From contig OZ026530.1 in assembly GCA_964019695.1 (NCBI GenBank), positions 30,610,690-30,674,689 of the forward strand: a DNA stretch of 64,000 nt, written 5' to 3'. The translations under genes were made by a program, and so were the position numbers. The stretch comes from Loripinus fragilis. Lineage: Eukaryota > Mollusca > Bivalvia > Lucinida > Lucinidae. This document shows, in pieces, positions 9,500-21,115 of the stretch; the first letter of the stretch is position 1; the number at the start of each line of letters is the position of its first letter. The notes under the pieces were generated by a model. That model saw nothing but the letters and a program-made list of their open reading frames with translations. It did no database searches and had not been told where the DNA came from.

Positions 9500-9725
9500 A
9501 ATGCAACAGACTGCATGCTTGGTGGTCAACCCAATCACGGTTGGCAACTTTGCTTTCCTCTTAAATTGCACGCCGGTGGGTCGGACTTCAGACTCTATGA
9601 CGCTTCCGACTTAAAGACTTATTTATTGATGAGATGGTATGGGTCCAATGCTTTGGCTGTTTGTCAGGCCCACCGGGGTTTACCTGTTGGATTTCTGTTG
9701 CTCCGCTCTTCAGTTTTATTTACTG
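9500..9725 (+). repeat. Dispersed GCATGC/AACCCAATCACGG repeat (copy 1)
   Basis: The segment starts GCATGCTTGGTGGTCAACCC and includes TTGCACGCCGGTGGGTC. It is related to the reverse complement of 42510-42840 and, over its first part, to 56960-57095. Copy 2 counterpart: 33250-33470. The identity of the element is unknown. Confidence 0.55.
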
Positions 9726-9838
9726 TTGACTCCTTATCTTTGCTTTATCTCCTTTTCATACATGTATCTTGATTTATAATATTCGAGGATATGATGCATT
9801 GATAAGTTAGGGGTCTTTCATGTAAACCAAATATCTAT

Positions 9839-10165
9839 GTGTCTTGATCCACATCTGAATTAAGGATGAGGTTGGCACCGTAAAACCGGTTTAAGCCCTC
9901 CAGTAAAATATTTTAAATGACCGTTCCAAGGCGGTATGTTGACATCTTTTGTTGACCATTTAATATGTTTATTTATGTCTTGTGTTTGTTATGCCTTTGT
10001 GCGCGTCTCTTTATTTGTGCCCTGTGGTTACCTACTGGGAAAGGGCTGGCCTCTCGGCTCTTGTTTGTTGTGTCTCATTGTAAGTTTAACACTTTCCCAT
10101 TGGTATCCTGGGTCAGATGTGGTACTTGATTGTATCGATTCCTGATCTTTGCACCATTACTTAAT
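9839..10165 (+). repeat. Dispersed repeat, third unit (copy 1)
   Basis: Same family as 8317-8630, with the AAACCGGTTTAAGCCCTCCA and CCGTTCCAAGGCGGT segments and the GATTGTATCGATTCCTGATC end. Copy 2 counterpart: 33826-34145. Confidence 0.72.
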
Positions 10166-10167
10166 TT

Positions 10168-10990
10168 ACATATAGAAGCCGCGACATGGGGTTTCCAACA
10201 ATGTGGTATAAGCAAGCAGCAACAGCTCAGACCAGCCTGTGCATACGCACAGTCTGATCAGAGTCTCTGCTAATCCCTTGACTATTCTATGACTTTTAAG
10301 CTACTGACCGAACTGCATTTGGAGCAACTGAGCTTAACATGAGGCTGCACAGGCTCGTCTGTGTCTTCACTTGTCAAAATGCCACACTGTTGGAAATCAC
10401 ATATCGCGACTCAAGTACCAACGTCTGATAGGCTGGTCCTGTTACATGATTATTTTTTGTGTTTATGTTGTGAATGACACGTGATTTCCAACAATGTGTC
10501 ATTTTGACAAGTGTAGACTCAGTCTAGCCTCTGCAGCTCCATTTTAAGCTTAGAAACTCCAACTTATGATCAGTCAGTAGCTAAATACTTAATAATTATA
10601 TAAAATTAAGGCCACTAGCAAAAGCTCTGATCAGACTGCGCGTTTGCGCAGGCTGATCTGAGCCTTTGATGGTCGCACATACATCACTGTTGGAAATCTC
10701 ACGCACTGGCTCAATTTTAAAAGATACATGCGTTTAGGTATCATCTTTATCTAATCTGTCTTCGGGGTTTCCGATCTGGTCATACCAAAACCAGCCTGCT
10801 CAGCTACAAAGAATGGATAGAATTGGAGCAAAATGACATTAGAGACTGGGGCCAGTCTAGTTTTGATAGGCTACTTTCCAATAAGCAAACCATAAAGGCG
10901 CTGGCTGATCCGACTGCATGAATGCGCAGGACGGTCTGCACCTTTGTTGTTCGCAAACCCCCAAAGACAGGTTTTCTCACGTCAAGGCCA
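10168..10990. repeat. Composite of hairpin-rich repeat units (copy 1)
   Basis: The stretch is built from related units. GCCGCGACATGGGGTTTCCA opens it, and CACTGTTGGAAATC and TTTCCAACAATGTG recur in both orientations. Hairpins of the type CTGATCAGACTGCGCG-TTT-GCGCAGGCTGATC stand at about 10245 and 10627. The last part (about 10755-10990) matches the MITE at 33521-33755. No gene is seen. Copy 2 counterpart: 34150-34975. Confidence 0.62.
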
Positions 10991-11349
10991 TTATTGCTTC
11001 GAAATATAACTGTCCTTATTTCATCTATACTACTAAAGGAGCCCTTTGCGCTCAAAAACTCGGAAACGGTATATTTTACCAGCATTTTTTCTACACCGAG
11101 TTATTCAGATATTGCCCTCATTGATAACTTCGATCTAACCTTCTTTTACTTTTATTTCGTTTTTGAGGTTTTTGATACAATCCATAATCTCCCATCAACG
11201 CCTTCTTTATCAACTTATGATAATGGGCGATATCGATCTATGTTTTCATATTCTCCCAACTTCTACCAAGAAAGGCTGCAACGATTGGTCGTAAGGTGTA
11301 TTTCCATATTTCATGCGTTCATACGTCACTTGCGGGGGTCAAAGTTGAC

Positions 11350-11605
11350 ACGTGATATGATGGTTATGAAAGCCATGACCGCATCGTGCTGCCGTGTCCG
11401 ATCTGCCACGCCAGAAATCCAATTTCCCACAGAACAAAGAGGTTCAATTCTCTATCCATTTTTGCTCTATCCTCTGCATAAAATATTTTCTCAGTTGCAA
11501 AATAAAAAGGCACGTAATACTGTTTTTTGTATATAAAAATAAATTTCTGGCACGGCAGATCGGGAACGGTCATGGTTTTCATACCTGATAACATTTCTGC
11601 GCATG
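11350..11605. repeat. Palindromic MITE-like repeat (copy 1)
   Basis: Left arm AAAGCCATGACCGCATCG continuing to CGATCTGCCACGCCAGAAAT, and right arm ATTTCTGGCACGGCAGATCG continuing to GGTCATGGTTTTCATACCTG, are imperfect inverted repeats of about 60 bp around a 100-bp centre. Copy 2 counterpart: 35360-35605. No coding capacity was recognised. Confidence 0.68.
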
Positions 11606-12049
11606 TCCACCTATTGGAAGATAATGACCCGATTGAAAAAAAACAAAGATGGCTGCTGTCAGCTGGGGTTTTCTGTCTGGCTGATTTTCCACAAAAACAA
11701 CAAGAGTGTTTCTGCGAAGATCATGACAGGTTTATATCTGTCGATTCTGTCGGCAGAGAAAAGTCAATCTATACAACTTCCAACGTCTTCAAGTTGTGGT
11801 GCTCATATTAGAAGCGGCGATAACATTTTTCCTGTTCAAGTTGCAACGACAACAGTGTGCATGCAATGGCCCACTAGAGTCTTTGTTAATCACTGGAAAG
11901 ATGCATTTGTATAGACATTTAAGCAGATTTCTTGGCCGATTACTTGACTTTTCAAGTGTTTGAGAGGGGTCTTGAATCTGAGCCTGTGGGTTAGGAAATA
12001 TTGTTTGGGGTGGGGGGGGGGGTTAACGAATTCCAAGTGATTAGTAGTG

Positions 12050-12770
12050 TGCATAGGCTGTCATCCTGCACCACAGGGAGGGACATATAAAGGAATGACA
12101 AAGTCTGTGAAATGTTCATTGGTTTTATTTCAAAATAAACATTATCATTAAGTCTATATTATGAAAAAAAAGTTTTGAAATTGATTTAGATTTTGAGGGT
12201 CCGTAACTTACCGAATCTGGCCCAATTACTGAATCGGACCCAATCAAGCCCGAATATGCCATGTTTTTGTGTTTGTTGATCTGAGTGGTTTCTTTTACTA
12301 GAAAGGTGGAAATGAACGAATATAATGGTTCTGAGTTATTTGGTATGCATTATAATATATTTCCCAGCTGTTGTTGTTGCATACGTCCAACGTATATTGT
12401 GGCGGTCAGACAAGTGAACATGTCATTCACATGCGTAGGCTAGGACTATCGTCCTGCGCCACAGTAAGGGACACAAAAAGGAACAACAAAGTCTGTCGAA
12501 AGCTCATTACTTTTATTTCAAAATAAACATTATCTCTAAGTCTACTACAGCATTTGTATTGACAAGGATTTAGATATGGTGGGGGTCTGTAAACTTACCA
12601 AATCGGACCCAAAATGGCCCGAAAATGTCATATTCTTTGTTGGCCTGAGTGGTTTCTTTTACTAGAAAGGTGAATATAAATAAATAATGGTACTTAATTA
12701 TTTTGTATGCAATAGGATATATTACCCGGCTGTTGTTGTCTGCTGTGTTGAGTTGCATACGTACAGACAA
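12050..12770 (+). repeat. Tandem repeat of about 370 bp, two units plus a partial third (copy 1)
   Basis: The two units share GCACCACAGGGAGGGACA-like, TTTATTTCAAAATAAACATT and GAGTGGTTTCTTTTACTAGA segments at a spacing of about 365 bp. A partial unit follows near 13010-13060. Copy 2 counterpart: 36050-36755. No gene is seen in 11600-13580. Confidence 0.72.
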
Positions 12771-13589
12771 ACAGTGTGGACTAAAAGGTAGTCTTATCTG
12801 TGCCTACACTACTTGCCACAGCAGCATTTCATGTCATCAACAGATGACACAGCAGACGTCTTAAAATTTGCAATTAGATGATGTGGGTAGCATCAGTAAC
12901 ACTAGGCGCTTAAATTCATGTTCAAATGAGCGCCTTGACCTAACATGCCCAACTCTCACCCCACTCCCCCCCCCTCCCCCCAAAAAATAAACAACAGATA
13001 AACAAGCTAATTGACCATTTTCAGGCTTGATTCCGTAATTGGATCCAATTTGGTAAATTAACAGCAACATGTCTATTCAAATAGAACATTTCTCAACAGT
13101 CTGCAAAATAAGGTTCCAATCAGAGTATTTTTTGCTGCAGTTCAGTTCTTGCGACAAAAGTAGTATGGCATTTAACTACCCCATGTTTCTCAAAAAAGTT
13201 TACCTCACCATTAACAACTTATTTTAATATTAACTACATATATACATGTAGGTATACCCTGCCTTTCGCTCATTTTCTGGATTGTCAAAGTTCTGAAAAT
13301 TAATAATGCACAAAGGTTTTGCTTGGTACAGGAAATGCATACTTTTAGGGGTGAAACAACCAGGGTGTGTGGTTTCAGTACTTAGTTGGCACCTAAAGTG
13401 TTATTGTTAGTGTATTTCCGGCACTTGCAGACTTTTTCTTACCGATGTTCCATATATTTTTGTTCATCATACGGGTACCTGTCGAACAAAACGTAAATAA
13501 TCCTCACAGCCTATAGGCAAATAGGATCAAACGTACCTGCCCTGAAAGCAGAGTTTTGAAAAAAATGCTGACCTACAGGTTACAGACCC

Positions 13590-15110
13590 CTTATATTTTG
13601 GGTGCTTTTGGTTTTCGAGCACCCACAACATATGTGGCCATATGTTTTGGTTGAAAACAATTAAAGTGTATCATACCGATTTCTTGGCGTTTCAAAGATA
13701 AAAGCTTTACAGTGGTATCATCTTTTATAATGATAGAAGATAGTTACAGCGAACCCGCGATTCGGCATGTAGAAATGCCGTGTAGACTGAACACACCAAA
13801 CCACTGGAAACTCGACTGTTTTACCGAACCACACCTATTTGTTGCTTTTATGCACAAATCATTTGCACCCATGCCCCGCTTTTATGCACAGGTCATTTGC
13901 AAAATTGCTACCATGGTTTTACATTTTGGGTGCTCAAAACAACCGTCTCATTGAGATGGTACTGCATATGTTTTAGTTGAAAACATTTAAAGCATATATA
14001 CCGATTGCTTTTTTTGCATTTTCAAAGATATAAGCTTTTCAGTGGCATCACTCGATTTCTGAAATTCGTGTAAACGTTTACAAAATCGTAGAAGCCCTTT
14101 TTACAACCATGGTTTTATATCTTGGGTGCTCCAAAGAACCGTCTCATTGATACGGCACTTTTGAGTCTGATACTTTTTTGTATTTCAAAGATATAAGCTT
14201 TACAGTGGTATCATTTATTATGATGAAAGAAGTCTGTTGTTGTCTGGTAGTTACAGCGGATGAATACACCGATTTGAGACGGCACTTTTGAGTACTCACA
14301 AGATATATATTGGTTGAAAACATTTAAAGTGTATATACTGATTTCTTTTTTTGCGTTTTAAAGATATAAGCTTTACATTGGTGTCATTCGATTTCTGGAA
14401 TTCGTGTAAAAATTTGTAAACATGGAAGTCCTTTTGCAACCATGGGTATACATTTATGGTGCACAAAAGAATTGTCTCATTGAGACGGTACATTTTAGTA
14501 CCTACAACATGTGTTATAGTTGAAAACATTTAAAGGGTATATACCGATTTTTTTGTGTTTCAAAGATATAAGCTTTACAGTGGTATTATTCTATTTCTGG
14601 AATCCGTGTAAACGTTTTAAAAAATTGTAAACATGGTAGCCATATTTGCAACCATGGTTTTATAATTTGGGTGCCCAAAAGGACCGTCTCATTGATACGG
14701 CACTTTTGAGTCTGATACTTTTTGGTATTTCAAAGATATAAGCTTTACAGTGGTATCATTTATTATGATGAAAGAAGTCTGTTGTTGTCTGGTAGTTACA
14801 GCGGATGTATATACCGATTTCATTTTTGCGTTTCAAATATAAAAGCTTTACATAGGTATCATTTCTTATAAAGAAAGAAGTCTATTGTTGCATGGTAGTT
14901 ACAACGAACCCGTGATTCGACGTGTAGAAATGCTGTGTAGGTGCGTGTAAACGGAATCATTTCGATTTTTGGAATTCGTGTAAACCTTAACAAAATTTTG
15001 TAAACGTGTAAGCTCTATTTGCAACCATGGTTTTATATTATGGGTGCTCAAAAGAACCGTCTCATTGCGACAGTACTTTTGATTACCCACACCATATGTT
15101 TGTTTGAAAA
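13590..15110. repeat. Array of family A hairpin units (copy 1)
   Basis: Several units of about 180-220 bp each combine a hairpin (GGGTGCTCAAAAGAACCGTC, then TCATTGAGACGG, then a partly inverted return) with a spacer. The spacer contains TTGGTTGAAAACATTTAAAG, AAGATATAAGCTTTACAGTG, GGAATTCGTGTAAACG and TTTGCAACCATGG. Hairpins stand at about 13599, 13928, 14119, 14459, 14668 and 15040, some of them decayed. The related copy 2 array (38290-38720 plus 43884-44875) is split by a 5.16-kb insertion. Confidence 0.82.
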
Positions 15111-15969
15111 CATAAAGGACGTGTAACGGTTTGGCCGTTTTTTGGCCCACGATGGATTTGGCTGAAATTTGAATATATGGTGGTTTGATCTCAGCCCTTT
15201 CACATGAGCATGCTATTAAAGTAACGACGGCATTTGCAGTCACATGAATTAAAGTTTCTCACTAGTGTGTATAAACAGAGGTTTGATCATGAATGTGGAT
15301 ATTTTTAAAGATGCAACAAGCCAACTGACCTCAAACATAATACCAAACATGCGTATGTTTATACTCGTCATGTCTATGTCGTAATTTGAGCTAACACTAC
15401 CATCATTAATTAAAAATTATGCGAAAACTTGGCTAAATACTGTGTTTACAATTACCTTGATGATATGTTGTATTGAACATTTAGTGTTTTATCGCCTTTT
15501 CCAGTTAATCAATAGCTCAAACAAGCCTATTCCGGTTTATTCATATCAATATAATCAGTACGACATGTACACAAGCGTGCATGTAACATGTGAAACGCGG
15601 CATTACATGCGCAACCTTTCTTTTTGCTGGATTAGTATGAAACATGAATATAAATAGTTATAAAGCAACAGAAATGATAATGGAAGCTTTGAACACTTTT
15701 TTGCTAACAGCCACAATTATTAAAACAGATACATCTGAGTGTTATATATCTGTCTGTTCATCTGTCAGTTCGTCTGTATGTCACACATTTGTGTCTGTGA
15801 CGTATCTTCCAAACACCTGATTCGACTATAAGATTAATTCAAAACTGTGCATCTTTGTGGATGAACATGCAGAATAAATGAATAATTTGAGGCCATGTCA
15901 AAGCAGGCGGTCATAGGTTACATGTACAGAATGCATATCTGCGCCATATTTTACGCATGTCCCAGCTCA

Positions 15970-16195
15970 GATATCCACCAGTCGTGATAGCGCTGTGGTC
16001 TATATTACTTACCTATTATCTTACGTGTAACTAAGGGTTCGCAGTTCACAATCCCGAAGAAACATATGTTTTGTGTCATTGTGCAAGACATTTTCATCTT
16101 TATTGCGTAATACATGTTCAACCGAGGAGACGTCATGACTGAAATATGGTTCACTGTAACGTAGAGCAGTGACGTGAAGCATTAAAACACTTAGT
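15970..16195 (+). repeat. SINE-like segment
   Basis: A weak tRNA-like head with AAGGGTTCGCAGTTC as a possible B box is followed by GTTCAACCGAGGAGACGTCA and GTGACGTGAAGCATTAAAAC. These resemble the body and tail of the other SINEs in this window, but the copy is diverged. Confidence 0.45.
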
Positions 16196-16889
16196 CATGT
16201 GCAAGCATTTGTGGTGCAGACATCTATTTCAAGGGTGACAACTTCCGTCAATGCAGGGATTTCGGAACAATTTGAACAAAATACATTGTGTTTTGATAAA
16301 GGTGATCATGAATAAACATCTAAAATAGAGTATTTCGATCCTTGAATATTAAATGTATGTGTTTGTTGGTACCAGTGACTATTTACCATCTGCAGATAAG
16401 TGGTTGTTGTATATATACTGCATTATCTTAGCAAACACTTTACGAGAGCGATATTCGTTGAGGAAACAAACAGTTTAGCACAGATATTGTGCACATGTAA
16501 GCATGAAAAGCGCATTACACTCATTATGAATAAAATGCTTGTGGCGTTCGCATTCAGGCCATTGGCTGTTTTTATACATGCTTTCTTGCATAAATAACAT
16601 TGAATTGAAAAGAACAAAACTAATTCAAAGAATTACATTGTTTTATTTGCGACAATATCTGCGCCTCCTATATACATCATATATGTACGTGAGAAGTTAC
16701 GAACTTCATAAATTTAGATAGGTGTTAGTTTTGAGGCTCAGTTACAATATATGTTGAGAGGGTGCATTTGTATACATCACACCAGCTCCTTTTTGTTCAA
16801 ATAACCTCACTTTAATAATATTACCATTAAACTGACACAGTTCTATCAAAATTTTGGAATCATATCAAATGATTCTGATATCTGTGCTG

Positions 16890-17180
16890 TGAAGTAGCCT
16901 TTTGCTCTACCTTATGAACCGCTAGATGAATTTCATCTAAACTTTCACAGATACTTGTCTGGGACAGCCAAAACGAATTATTAGATTTTGGTGACCTCAG
17001 CCTTATTTACAAGGTCACCAGGGACATATGTAAAAAAAGGTTTGTCTGTACTCTATCTTCCTAACCAATGACCAGATTTTTACCAAACTGACACAGATAA
17101 CTCATTGGGAACACCTTAATGAACGACTAGAATTCGGTGAAATTGACCTTAATTGCAAGATCACCAGCCTCACATAACTT
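16890..17180 (+). repeat. Imperfect tandem repeat with CAAGGTCACCAG motif
   Basis: Two diverged units of about 140 bp share CTTTCACAGATA / CTGACACAGATA, GGGA(A)CA, a TTAGATTTTGGTGACCT-like segment and AAGGTCACCAG / AAGATCACCAG. No coding potential is evident. Confidence 0.5.
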
Positions 17181-17491
17181 CTTTAAGTGGATGGGGGGAC
17201 AACTCTATCTAATGTTATATACTTTCCATTCCTAACTACTCTAGTATGGCCATATTAAACAGTGTCTGCCCTGTAATTTCAGAATACCAATAATTGATTA
17301 TTTTTTCCTCATGCTCCAAAGTTGCCATTTTTGACAATCTTAATTCAAAGCAATGGGCCATGTCAAGACAAAAGTGGCGGTGAGCTGTCTGTTTAAAAGC
17401 AGATTGTACCAAAGAACTGTCTCCAGAAATCTATGTATCAGTTAAAGAAGGGGGCACATCAAACTCTCTCCTTGCACCTTCTCTCTCCGCT

Positions 17492-17493
<2 letters not shown>

Positions 17494-17529
<36 letters not shown>
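17494..17529 (+). repeat. CT microsatellite
   Basis: About 18 CT units within the 3.0-kb element. Confidence 0.95.
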
Positions 17530-17533
<4 letters not shown>

Positions 17534-17761
17534 AAGACTTACTGAAATATTGTTGTATTTGCTTTTCAAACGCAAACTATCCGAGGACTGTTTGTAAGAA
17601 ATAATATTGATACGAGCAGCTAATATGTACATTGTATTCCATTTTTGTACGGGAATCTTACAATTCTCCAGTGATTTTAGTACTCTCAGTGCTTTGATAA
17701 GTATGAATCGAGTAGTACATTTCAGGATAAAATTTGCAGAAAAAGTCTTTTTACAGTATTT

Positions 17762-17855
17762 GCCACATGCGGAACCGGCTCAGAGTTACCATTTTATGGT
17801 GTAATATTACATGCACAATAAAATGAGAAATAGTATTATCCGGTTCCGCATGTGG
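17762..17855. repeat. Inverted repeat with 16-bp arms
   Basis: CCACATGCGGAACCGG (17762-17777) and its exact inverse CCGGTTCCGCATGTGG (17840-17855) enclose 62 bp. It may be a small nested element or a stem-loop. Confidence 0.85.
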
Positions 17856-18243
17856 ACATGTATGTAATTGAGTCACGAAGAACACGAGGGTGTTTGGTTT
17901 TACCATAGACTTAGTGTTAAGTGTGGTTGATAAGGCATGCATTTAACCCCAAAATTTATCATAAAAATACATTTTAATGAAGAAAATAAATTGTGGACAT
18001 TAAACAAGAGACTCTTAGGTATCATTTGGTAATATTTTTGAGGGATTTCTTTACAATCGATTTTTTACTGTAAAAGTGGGCCATTTGTAATACAAAACCG
18101 TTACACGTCCTTTAAAGTGTATGTACCCATTTCTTTTTATTGTAATAATCACTGTCCTCATCAACAGTCGTGAAAGATAAAACAATTACCAAAAGAAATT
18201 GCCATGAAATTAATTCCCAACTTTTTGGACAATTAGGTATGGT

Positions 18244-18310
18244 CAAACAGTGCAGACCCACATCAGACTGCCCCTAGAGAAGCAGTATAATCAGGGTCTT
18301 CACTGTTTGC
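18244..18310. repeat. Family B hairpin (copy 1)
   Basis: Outer arms CAAACAGTGCAGACCC and GGGTCTTCACTGTTTG enclose an inner stem AGACTGC / GCAGTAT around CCCTAGAGAA. Copy 2 (45008-45073) has a better inner match, GCAGTCT. Confidence 0.82.
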
Positions 18311-18478
18311 AATTATGTCAATATCTTTATTTGGTATTATTCTATAAAAAACCTTTTGGTTCATTTTTTGGCATATTTACAGCAACGTTTAGGGAGTCAT
18401 AAAATTTTGGAATATTACAGTAGACATTTTTTAATGCCACATTCATTAATGCTTTAACCGTATACACCAAGCTTAACT

Positions 18479-18565
18479 GATGGGCTGCTCAACTCAACCA
18501 GTAGAGTGTTACTATCAACCAAGTGGCTATTGGTTCGATTCCTGGTCTTTCTTTCATACAGAATA
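18479..18565 (+). mobile_element. tRNA-like SINE head (copy 1)
   Basis: GATGGGCTGCTCAACTCAAC includes an A-box-like segment, followed by CAGTAGAGTGTTACTATC and the B-box-like GGTTCGATTCCTGGTC. It has no intact tRNA fold or CCA-proximal pairing that I can support, so it is read as a SINE head. Copy 2 counterpart: 45259-45345. Confidence 0.55.
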
Positions 18566-18659
18566 ATTTGCTGTATTCATTTTATCAATTATACCAATCT
18601 ATACAGACAGAATTGAAAACTTTTGCCTATTTTTCCTGCAGTCACAAAATTTCGTATAC

Positions 18660-18700
18660 TTTTTAGTTCATCTGAGCCAAAGGCTCATAGATGAGCTTAT
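18660..18700. repeat. Small hairpin CATCTGAGCC/GGCTCATAGATG (copy 1)
   Basis: CATCTGAGCC-AAA-GGCTCATAGATG is a short stem-loop, present in copy 2 near 45450 with a changed loop (GAT). The flanking 500 bp is conserved in both copies, but no gene was recognised. Confidence 0.6.
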
Positions 18701-19261
18701 GGTATGTACAGGCATCTGTGGGTCTCTCTTAAGCTGTGAAGCTCATTCCATATTTCACTTATAGTATCTAGCCAGCACAAGCATGAGTAAGACATTAAAA
18801 TGTGACCCAAGGTCTGCATCCCCTCAATATCTGGTCATCTGAGGGTAATGAATAAGCATTGGAAAAGGACTAAAATTGATATGACAACTAACAGTTTTCA
18901 TTGGCAAACATATACGTTGGTTGTCGTACGGTACAGTCACTTCGATTAACACTATAGTAGTGCGTTATGCTACAAGCGTTGTTTCGATCAAGATTCACCC
19001 TTGAGTCGTTACCGCCTTATATTTTAGTTTGTATGATAGAAATAGATAATATACTTTATAACAGAGTTATGGCCCTTGTTCATATCAGAATTTCGTTAGT
19101 ATTTATCCTACTCTTAAATATTGAAATGCTAACAATTGTACCAAATTTTAATATTTATGAGGACATCTGCCATGCTCAGCCAAGCTCAGAACACTTATCA
19201 TGATAACCCGCGCTTGCACGGGCCCGTTTCTAGTATGTACATACATGTACGACGGAGTTGT

Positions 19262-19612
19262 ACCATAACCCCAGTAACATCTATCATCTGCATTCCTCTT
19301 CCCATTGGAGTGTTGGGCAAGAGAGGCACATTGGAAGATAAGAATACAAATGACAAATGTCACGGTAGGGAGTGGTGGGTGGGGAAAATCAAAAGTATCT
19401 AGTTTTTAACTTAAACCATCTGGTAAAGTCTCAGTTGTCCCCCCCCCCACCCCTATGTCTATTAACCATGTCCGTATCAAAAAGAGGTAGATGGTTTATT
19501 ACGCTGCTAGATGTCGCTGGGGATAGTACCATAACCCCAGTAACATCTATCATCTGCATTCCTCTTCCCATTGGAGCATTGGGCAAGAGAGGCACATTGG
19601 GAATAATCACAC
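19262..19612. repeat. Foldback repeat at the duplication boundary
   Basis: A segment starting ACCATAACCCCAGTAACATC occurs at 19262-19340 and again at 19529-19608. Between them, 19466-19526 is a diverged inverse of it (AAAGAGGTAGATGG through CGCTGGGGATAGT). The inverse-type segment also occurs at 3360-3415 and 26545-26602. Copy 2 has nothing like it after 46028. Confidence 0.6.
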
Positions 19613-19876
19613 CAGTTATGGACTGTCTCTTTATACACAGTATTATTTCTTTTCTGCTTACTCTCCCAAAACTCAAAAGAATAAAGAAATTAATTTTAGA
19701 AATTTAATAGCATATATACAGCACATAAAACACAGAATAATGCTTCGTTTCTAGTACAAAACAATATAATCACATACAAATGTACTGTTTGAGATTACAT
19801 ATAATTGAACTGCAACCATCTGATGGTATTCTAGTAGGAAATAACATATACTCTCAAGATCAGAAATATCGCACCC

Positions 19877-21062
19877 TTATAAATCACACAGTCGTTGTAA
19901 ATTTGTAAAACATGCATTTACTTGATACTCAGTCTCAACTTGTTGTGCGCTCACCACCGAGTTGGCGAGTTCTTGGGCTACTATACCCGAGTCTAAAAGC
20001 TTTGCTGACCGACTGTAATATTCGCACTTTTACCACTAGACCAACCTATATGATACACCATTTCTCTCGTTTTTACTTTCCCTGACATTGCAAGGGTTAC
20101 TGCACACCCTGCCCTCATACTGTGAGGTGTTTCACCAGAATCGATACCAAGGACCGACAAATAGGTTTTAAGTCTCTCATAAATAGCAGAGTATGATATA
20201 CTCTCATTTAACACCGTCTTAGCTCCCAAAACGGGACGAAACATATACTCAAATGATCAATGCCATATAATTTAGCGTCATGCAAATATCTTTCTATGCC
20301 TTTCACTGGACAGATGTTACCATCATCGCAGCGTTTAATAACAAACCTTTTAAATTTCCCATCCCCACGAAGTGTCTTACCAAAAGTATGATTAAAAACC
20401 AAATCACTTCCGTCTGAGAGGATTTTTATTTCCTGGACTAAAACACGACCAACATCACTAGCTTAATCACCAGCAAAAAACTGCACCTTAAGCAATGCCT
20501 GATCTCTAGCCAAAACAAATCGTTCAGCAATTGATAAATCATGACGCTGCATCTGCCTATCGATGTAAGACGCAATTAATTTTAGTTTTGTAAGAAAAAT
20601 CGGTTTTGCCTGTTTGGGTGAAACATGGGCTTGTGCTTGTTCTTCCTTAATAAACTTAAGATACTGCTTTAATAATAATGATGTGGCAGGATTTCCCAAT
20701 CCAGTAGATGAATCCCATTCACCTCGTCTACTGAGATTTGTAAAGATTTTCTTAAGCTGCTAAATGATACCATCTCCACTACCAGACGATAACTGCAAGG
20801 GACAGGAACACGGTGTAACCCCATATGCACCTACAAATTGGCACTCAGTACGATGAACTTTCGTCTTACCCTGATTATCTTTCCAAATAAGAAAACGTCT
20901 TACATCGTCAGGCAATGCAGTCATCAAAGTTGGAGAATGTGGACATGAAGCTAAAAACAGTTTAAATGTCTCTTCAAGACTAGCACATTTTCTGCTGTAT
21001 GGGATTGAACGTACAGTCTGTTCAATATCTCGCAATCTGTTGTCAATCGCAACAAAATCCAC
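19877..21062 (-). pseudogene. DIRS-type tyrosine recombinase, disrupted
   Basis: The minus-strand pieces together show a phage-integrase-like tyrosine recombinase. There is a helical core-binding part (20463-20699), then ERFVLARDQALLKVQFFAGD with the first catalytic Arg region, the HSMRAGC box (His-x-x-Arg) and the HIGWSSGKS box. After a frameshift comes the catalytic Tyr segment YSRSAKLLDSGIVAQ, and a stop at 19877-19879. In DIRS retrotransposons this enzyme integrates the DNA copy in place of a DDE integrase. Stops at about 20760 and 20463 and shifts near 20230 and at the catalytic tyrosine show that this copy is inactive. Confidence 0.85.
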
Positions 21063-21115
21063 GCAAATATCACCAGTTGGAGAAACCTGAAATCACATCC
21101 GAAAAGAAAACATAG

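Larger units (their letters stand above)
15114..18113. mobile_element. 3.0-kb element with 19-bp inverted ends, only in copy 1
   Basis: The ends AAAGGACGTGTAACGGTTT (15114-15132) and its exact inverse (18095-18113) bound exactly 3000 bp absent from the matching place in copy 2 (about 44870). A second inverted word, TGGCCCAC, lies just inside both ends. No transposase was recognised in either strand, so it looks non-autonomous. The target duplication is not resolved. Nested inside are a SINE-like segment, a CT microsatellite and a smaller inverted repeat. The superfamily is unknown. Confidence 0.8.
1..19249 (+). repeat. Segmental duplication, copy 1
   Basis: This block is repeated in the same orientation at 23493-46028. 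Base 1 matches base 23493, and the offset of 23492 holds across the first 1.7 kb. The offset then changes only where one copy carries an insertion. The match is very close over most of the length, with scattered substitutions and small indels. It ends at 19249, just after the shared TACATGTA. The left limit is unknown because the window opens inside the duplicated sequence, within the DIRS reverse transcriptase. The unit carries a sulfotransferase gene and a DIRS gag-like gene. Confidence 0.93.

Noticed and set aside
10922..11536. 204-codon plus-strand frame
   Set aside because: It crosses several dispersed repeats, shows no domain, and is broken by indels in copy 2 (34915-35560).
13590..15110. 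CRISPR-like array
   Set aside because: Units are too long, irregular and diverged, the host is eukaryotic, and there are no cas genes.
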